A stretch of 17,698 nt of DNA, taken from positions 1 through 17,698 of the forward strand of contig JBQTHV010000143.1 of assembly GCA_052389555.1 (NCBI GenBank), given 5' to 3'. This document shows positions 14,375 through 17,698 of this stretch, piece by piece (the stretch's first letter is position 1; each line of letters starts with the position of its first letter). The notes beneath the pieces were generated by a model, which was not told the origin of the DNA, searched no databases, and was given only the letters and a program-made list of their open reading frames with translations. This DNA comes from JABFSM01 sp052389555. Lineage in GTDB: Bacteria > Gemmatimonadota > Gemmatimonadetes > Gemmatimonadales > GWC2-71-9. A program made the translations under genes and the position numbers.

Positions 14375-14418
14375 GGGACGGCCGTGGCAGCGAAAGCTGC
14401 GCGGCCGTTCCGATTTTT
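14375..14418 (+). terminator. Rho-independent terminator with GAAA loop
   Basis: The left arm at 14375-14391 and right arm at 14396-14411 pair over about 15 bases (GGC/GCC-rich core, one small internal mismatch, one G-U pair), closing a GAAA tetraloop at 14392-14395. TTTTT follows at 14414-14418. This is the only classical intrinsic terminator I see in the window. It faces plus, but no recognised gene lies upstream for 1 kb on that strand. Confidence 0.8.
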
Positions 14419-14501
14419 GGGGGTCTTCACCTTCTCGTCCACCAATAGCCTACAACCAAATAGCCCCACCGGTGCACCTATCGTCCTCCCGTGCGTCTCC
14501 A

Positions 14502-14535
14502 CGTCAGGGGAATGGATCCCGGACGCCACCTGACG
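14502..14535. promoter_or_regulatory. Inverted repeat upstream of the regulator gene, possible operator
   Basis: CGTCAGG (14502-14508) and CCTGACG (14529-14535) are exact inverted 7-base half-sites with 27 bases between their starts. The right half ends 18 bases before the ATG at 14554. The spacing, more than two helical turns, suits binding by a dimer, perhaps the Fis-helix protein encoded next to it. Confidence 0.35.
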
Positions 14536-14553
14536 CGAAATAGGGTATAGACC

Positions 14554-14973
14554 ATGGCCACACTGACTGAGGCTCGACCTGTTCTCATCGTAAGCGGCGA
14601 CCGGTCTAGGGCCGAGCAGCTCGCGGAACCGTTGCGGAACCTGGGCACCAGTGTTCAGACCGAGACCCGGGGTGCCGCGGCAGCAGCTGCGCTAGCCGCT
14701 ACGACCGTGGGAGTTCCGGGCGAGGCTCCGGGGCTCCTGGTGCTCGACCTTTCCCTCCCTGAGCTCGACTTGCAGAAGCTGCGCGAAGCCCTTGGCGAGG
14801 CCGCGCCACCTCCTGAGCCGCTCGAGGCCGTTGAGCGCAGGCAGATCGCCGCGATGCTGCGGCACACCGGTGGGAATCGCCGGAAGGCCGCCCAGCTCCT
14901 GGGACTCGCCCGCTCCACTTTGCTGGCCAAGATTCGGCGCTATCATCTGGAAAGTGCCGAGACCGGATCCTGA
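14554..14973 (+). CDS. Truncated receiver plus Fis-type helix-turn-helix regulator
   Basis: A 139-residue protein with two parts. Residues 8-80 follow the first half of a response-regulator receiver: beta1 PVLIVSGD (D16 in the acidic pocket), helix 1, beta2, helix 2, beta3 LLVLDLSLPELD with D65 at the phospho-acceptor position. The second half of the receiver, including the conserved Thr/Ser and Lys, is missing. Residues 90-135 (LEAVERRQIAAMLRHTGGNR, then RKAAQLLGLARSTLLAKIRR) are a Fis/NtrC-type DNA-binding helix-turn-helix. There is no AAA+ domain, so it resembles a shortened PrrA/RegA-type regulator. With half the receiver gone, phosphorylation control is doubtful. No sensor kinase is adjacent. 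It has no clear ribosome site, and a possible operator lies upstream. It overlaps the secreted YceI-like gene. Confidence 0.85.
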   Translation: MATLTEARPVLIVSGDRSRAEQLAEPLRNLGTSVQTETRGAAAAAALAATTVGVPGEAPGLLVLDLSLPELDLQKLREALGEAAPPPEPLEAVERRQIAAMLRHTGGNRRKAAQLLGLARSTLLAKIRRYHLESAETGS

Positions 14974-15541
14974 CCGCCTGAATCGGCTGTATTCCCTCCT
15001 GCTCCTGTTCCTGATGCCAGCGGCAGCAGCGTCGCCGGCTGGCGCGCAGTCTGCCTGGCCCGACCGGGATGTTCGGGCCGGCCGTCTCAGTTTCGATGCC
15101 AAAGCCACCCTCGGCGACTTCACTGGGGTGACCGATTCGGTGCGCGGCCAGATGGTCGGGGCGGCGTCGCTCACCGAGGTGCGGGGCTGGGTCGAAGCTC
15201 CGGTGCGAACCTTGGAGACCGGGAACGGACTTCGGGACAAAGACCTGCGCAAAAGCATGGAAGCCGACATCTATCCCACCATCCGCTTCCAGCTCGAAGG
15301 GGTCGAGCCCGGCGAACCGCGAGGAGACAGCACCGCGGTGACCCTGGTGGGCCGGTTCTACATCCACGGGGTGAGCCGCGCCGAGCGGATCCCGGCGACG
15401 GTATACCGGGCCGCCGACCGGATCCGAGTGACCGCGACGCTCCCCCTGAACGTCAAAGATTATCAGATCGGAGGCCTAACCCGCTTTCTGCTCTTCAAGA
15501 TGAATCCGAACATTGTGGTCCATATCGACGTGACCTTTTGA
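14954..15541 (+). CDS. Secreted YceI-like domain protein
   Basis: I place the start at GTG 14954, inside the end of the regulator gene, because this gives a proper signal peptide: basic n-region (PDRLNRLYS), hydrophobic core LLLLFLMPAAAA and cleavage near SPAGAQS. The product is 195 residues. The YceI-type beta-barrel region spans about 45-195, with SFDAKATLGDFTGVTDSVRG, KSMEADIYPTIRFQLEGV and VKDYQIGGLTRFLLFKM resembling the family's lipocalin-like pattern. YceI proteins bind isoprenoid lipids or similar small hydrophobic molecules in the periplasm; the ligand here is unknown. The overlap of 20 bases suggests co-translation with the regulator. The open frame extends further upstream, but that part is a shadow of the regulator gene. 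The dispersed decamer lies at 15475-15484 on the opposite strand. Confidence 0.82.
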   Translation: MPRPDPDRLNRLYSLLLLFLMPAAAASPAGAQSAWPDRDVRAGRLSFDAKATLGDFTGVTDSVRGQMVGAASLTEVRGWVEAPVRTLETGNGLRDKDLRKSMEADIYPTIRFQLEGVEPGEPRGDSTAVTLVGRFYIHGVSRAERIPATVYRAADRIRVTATLPLNVKDYQIGGLTRFLLFKMNPNIVVHIDVTF

Positions 15542-15553
15542 TGTCACGCTTTG

Positions 15554-15991
15554 CTAACCGATCCTGACCCGGCCGAGCCGGGAGACGATCACTCTGCGGC
15601 TCGCGTTCCCCCTGACCAGCAGATGGGTGGTGTTGGAGACCCCGAGGCCGATGCCGTCGGGGCCGAAGACGAACGTGTGGGCCGGGCTGGCGAGCGATAC
15701 CCCCGCGGCGGTTGGCCCCGGGCTCAGGGAGACCAGGACGGTGTCGGGGTCGCCGGCGGAGCGCACGGTTCGGATCGCGATGGAATCCGGAGTGACGCGG
15801 AGCAGTGCCAGTACCTGGTGAGCCCGGGCCGCGCTCCACGCCAGCCGGTAAGCCAGCAGGATGCGGGTAGCCTGGTGCTCCACCGCGATCCGGTCCGCCG
15901 CTCGCGCCGATCCCGGCACCAGGATGGCGGCCAGCAGGGCGATCACCGCCAGCACGACGACGAGCTCGAGAAGGGTGTACCCGCGGCGCAT
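15554..15991 (-). CDS. Type II secretion/type IV pilus pseudopilin, GspH/FimT-like
   Basis: A 145-residue minus-strand protein. The N-terminus MRRGYTLLELVVVLAVIALL is a type III (prepilin) signal: cleavage after G4, Tyr instead of the common Phe/Met at +1, and the conserved Glu at +5. A single hydrophobic helix follows, then a predicted beta-rich globular part (about 55-145) as in GspH/FimT minor pseudopilins. It should be cut by prepilin peptidase and inserted as a minor subunit of a secretion pseudopilus or type IV pilus. No other secretion or pilus gene is within the window. It converges with the YceI-like gene, the stops being 12 bases apart. GGAG lies too close to the ATG to be ideal; no better in-frame start was found. 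Confidence 0.85.
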   Translation of the reverse strand: MRRGYTLLELVVVLAVIALLAAILVPGSARAADRIAVEHQATRILLAYRLAWSAARAHQVLALLRVTPDSIAIRTVRSAGDPDTVLVSLSPGPTAAGVSLASPAHTFVFGPDGIGLGVSNTTHLLVRGNASRRVIVSRLGRVRIG

Positions 15992-16096
15992 GCTCCACGG
16001 TAGCGCCGCTCGGCCGCTGCCACATCATCCGAAAAACGCGAACCGGATCGCTTGCGCGCGAAACTCCCTACCGGCACCTTCCGTAGGCAGCAATCA

Positions 16097-16138
16097 GGGG
16101 AATGGGGAGTAGGGAATTCCCGCTCCCCATTCCCCATA
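16097..16138. repeat. Heptamer array 8, self-complementary (GGGGAAT / ATTCCCC)
   Basis: Six uninterrupted heptamers that switch strand in the middle: GGGGAAT, GGGGAGT, AGGGAAT, TCCCGCT, CCCCATT, CCCCATA. The 7-base phase continues through the switch. The arms pair over 13 bases, then a small bulge, then the palindrome GGGAATTCCC at the tip. It lies 14 bases before the lemA start. Confidence 0.88.
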
Positions 16139-16152
16139 CTCGGGAGCTCTCA

Positions 16153-16728
16153 ATGGGTACGATCATTCTCCTGGTTATTGTCGCCCTGATCGCGCTCTGG
16201 GTCATTGGCGCCTACAACAGTCTGATTTCGCTCAAGAACCAGGTCATCAACGCCTGGAAGCAGATCGACGTGCAGCTCAAGCGCCGCCACGACCTGATCC
16301 CCAACCTCGTCAACACGGTCAAGGGCTACATGCAGTTCGAGCAGTCCACGCTCGAGGCGGTGATTTCGGCACGCAACAAGGCGGTTGCGGCCCATGGGGT
16401 GGCGGCCACCGCGCGGGCCGAAGGGGAGCTGAGCCAGGCGCTGGGACGACTGTTCGCGCTGTCGGAGAACTACCCCGAGCTCAAGAGCTCGCAGAACGTG
16501 CTCCAGCTCCAGGAAGAGCTCACCAGCACCGAGAACAAGATCGGGTTCGCGCGGCAGCTGTACAACGACGTGGCCACCCAGTACAACACGCGCCAGGCCC
16601 AGTTCCCGACCAGCCTGGTCGCCGGCCTGGCCAAGGCGAGCCCGGCCGAACTCTGGGAGATCGAAGAGCCGGGTGAGCGCGGGGTACCCAAGGTGGATCT
16701 CTCGTTCACTCCGAAACCGGCGGCGTGA
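16153..16728 (+). CDS. lemA: LemA family membrane protein
   Basis: A 191-residue protein with an N-terminal membrane helix (about 3-21, ILLVIVALIALWVIGAY), then the LemA helical bundle: NAWKQIDVQLKRRHDLIPNL followed by VNTVKGYMQFEQSTLEAVIS are the family landmarks, with later TENKIGFARQLYNDVATQYN also conserved. ATG 16153 is chosen because GGGAG sits 6 bases upstream and the protein starts with the membrane helix; the frame opens further upstream only through the heptamer array. LemA proteins are often encoded beside membrane zinc proteases, as here: the M48 gene starts within the lemA stop codon (GTGA). The biochemical role of LemA is not established. An envelope stress or quality-control role with the protease is the usual inference. 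Confidence 0.94.
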   Translation: MGTIILLVIVALIALWVIGAYNSLISLKNQVINAWKQIDVQLKRRHDLIPNLVNTVKGYMQFEQSTLEAVISARNKAVAAHGVAATARAEGELSQALGRLFALSENYPELKSSQNVLQLQEELTSTENKIGFARQLYNDVATQYNTRQAQFPTSLVAGLAKASPAELWEIEEPGERGVPKVDLSFTPKPAA

Positions 16729-17698
16729 GCGATACCAATCTTTTTTCGCAGCAGGCTGCCAACCGGAAGAAGTCGGCCTGGCTGGTCATCGGGTTCGTGC
16801 TGTTCTTCGCCTGGGTCGGCTTCGGCGGCGACCTGGGTTTCTATCTCCTAACCCGCGACCTTCCGCCCGAGCGCTACCATCATGTGGTGCCTTTCATCGG
16901 GCTCGTGGCGCTGGCCTTCGCGGGCGGCACGGCGCGCTACGCCTGGGTGAACGGGGCCAGGCGGGTCCTCGATGCCTCTGACGCCCAGGAGCTGGTGACC
17001 CCGGCGACACCCGAGCTCAAGCGGCTCGACAATGTCGTTGAGGAGATGGCGATCGCCGCCGGCATTCCCAAACCGAAGATCTGGATTGTTCCCGACCCGG
17101 ATCCCAACGCGTTCGCGACCGGCCGGGATCCCGCCACTGCGCATATCGCGGTGACCGAAGGGCTTCTCAAGGCGCTCGACCGGGACGAGCTGCAGGGGGT
17201 GATTGCCCACGAGATGTCCCACATCCGGAACTACGACATCCGGCTGATGACCTTGCTCGCGGCGATGGTGGGGGCGTTGGCCCTCATGTCCAACGTGATG
17301 TCGCGAGGCCTTCGCGGCGGGCTGGGCCGGCGCGGCGGCAAGGGCAAGGGGAACCCGCTGGCCCTCCTCATCCTCTTCGCCTGGGTGATCACGGTCGTGC
17401 TCGCCCCGATCATCTCCTCGCTCCTCTCGATGGCGGTGAGCCGCAAGCGGGAATTTCTGGCCGACGCCACCGGGGCCCAGCTCACCCGGAATCCGATGTC
17501 GCTGGCCAGTGCGCTGGAAAAGCTCGAGGCCCACGGCGCGCCGACCACCCGGATTCTCAAGGGCAGCGCGCACATGTGCATCGCAGACCCGGCCGGCGCC
17601 CGGCTGACGGAGCGGGAGGGGTTCGCGGCGAACCTGCTCGCGTCCCACCCGCCGATGCGGGTTAGGATCAGCCGGCTGCGGGGGATGGCCTACGCGGA
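16725..17698 (+). CDS. htpX: M48-family membrane zinc metalloprotease, HtpX-like (3' partial)
   Basis: GTG at 16725 overlaps the lemA stop by four bases, and the frame stays open to the end of the window (324 codons). Two N-terminal membrane helices (about 18-45 and 57-75) precede the protease core. HEMSH (H162, E163, H166) is the HEXXH zinc site, and E243 in SRKREFLADATGAQL is the third zinc ligand. A long hydrophobic stretch (around 210-232) gives a third helix between them. HtpX-type enzymes degrade damaged membrane proteins. The N-terminus is longer than in E. coli HtpX, with SDTNLFSQQAANRKK before the first helix, which resembles the M48 proteins commonly paired with LemA. The Gly/Arg/Lys-rich loop around 196-209 is notable. 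The C-terminus is outside the window. Confidence 0.93.
   Translation, partial: MSDTNLFSQQAANRKKSAWLVIGFVLFFAWVGFGGDLGFYLLTRDLPPERYHHVVPFIGLVALAFAGGTARYAWVNGARRVLDASDAQELVTPATPELKRLDNVVEEMAIAAGIPKPKIWIVPDPDPNAFATGRDPATAHIAVTEGLLKALDRDELQGVIAHEMSHIRNYDIRLMTLLAAMVGALALMSNVMSRGLRGGLGRRGGKGKGNPLALLILFAWVITVVLAPIISSLLSMAVSRKREFLADATGAQLTRNPMSLASALEKLEAHGAPTTRILKGSAHMCIADPAGARLTEREGFAANLLASHPPMRVRISRLRGMAYA

Larger units (their letters stand above)
13581..14553. other. 973-base region without a convincing gene
   Basis: From left to right it holds the csp leader (to about 13700), heptamer array 7 with two perfect palindromes in its loop (13710-13842), an unassigned stretch (13847-14370) with lower GC than its neighbours, an intrinsic terminator (14375-14418), and the upstream region of the regulator with an inverted repeat (14502-14535). 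Open frames of 60-77 codons occur on both strands but have no ribosome site, no recognisable domain and no sign of coding bias. No tRNA-like T-loop was seen. Confidence 0.6.
94..17666. repeat. Dispersed decamer GCGGGTTAGG (12 sites)
   Basis: Plus-strand copies start at 94, 438, 4299, 9701, 10277, 11172 and 17657, with one variant (CCGGGTTAGG) at 4582. Minus-strand copies (CCTAACCCGC on plus) start at 6253, 6656, 15475 and 16847. All lie inside coding regions. By base composition well under one copy would be expected. Confidence 0.85.

Noticed and set aside
14792..14953. Longer N-terminus for the YceI-like protein
   Set aside because: This part is the out-of-frame shadow of the Fis-helix regulator; starting at GTG 14954 gives a normal signal peptide.
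16102..16152. Upstream ATG for lemA
   Set aside because: It lies inside the heptamer hairpin, has no ribosome site of its own, and would put a polar repeat-encoded leader ahead of the membrane helix.
12858..16761. 14-base exact repeat GCAGCAGGCTGCCA at 12858 and 16748
   Set aside because: One shared 14-mer is about what chance gives in a window this size with biased composition, and one copy lies in coding sequence.

Overview
This is a GC-rich, densely packed bacterial chromosome segment of mostly housekeeping and cell-envelope genes: RND efflux, TolC, lipoproteins, signal peptidase I, LemA/M48 peptidase, a YceI-like secreted protein and a pseudopilin. The gene content indicates a diderm (Gram-negative-type) bacterium. 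Codon bias, protein style and spacer style would fit Gemmatimonadota or a relative, but no rRNA or other marker confirms this, so the assignment is an inference.

Layout: (1) 2-1210, a polyamine ABC transporter ATPase (PotA-type) whose 5' end lies outside the window and which is joined in frame to the C-terminal three quarters of a PotD-type binding protein. (2) 1207-1362, a small membrane protein. (3) 1468-7018, an RND efflux operon in the order permease, TolC-like channel, lipoprotein adaptor. (4) 7225-8661, a glutamine synthetase with its own AT-rich promoter region. (5) 8706-10322, a secreted M14 metallopeptidase. (6) 10428-11956, a Bcp peroxiredoxin coupled to a TolB-like beta-propeller lipoprotein. 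(7) 12059-12757, signal peptidase I. (8) 12981-13580, a small protein with a histone H1-like tail, convergent with a cold-shock protein. (9) 13581-14553, about 1 kb without a convincing gene, holding palindromes, a strong intrinsic terminator and an inverted repeat. (10) 14554-15541, a truncated receiver/Fis-helix regulator overlapping a secreted YceI-like protein. (11) 15554-15991 (minus), an orphan GspH/FimT pseudopilin. (12) 16153-17698, lemA translationally coupled to an M48 (HtpX-like) protease that runs off the window.

Two patterns not explained by the genes stand out. First, the decamer GCGGGTTAGG occurs 11 times, plus one copy with a single change, on both strands and inside coding regions in all three codon phases. 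It recruits codons that are otherwise rare here (TTA, AGG, CTA), which points to a selected DNA motif of the uptake-signal, Chi or HIP1 kind. Second, eight gene boundaries carry arrays of degenerate tandem heptamers. Each locus has its own 7-base word, several arrays begin within 0-3 bases of a stop codon, and six form inverted pairs able to fold into large hairpins. They resemble the heptanucleotide STRR repeats of filamentous cyanobacteria. A related 9-base array encodes the signal peptide of the efflux adaptor.
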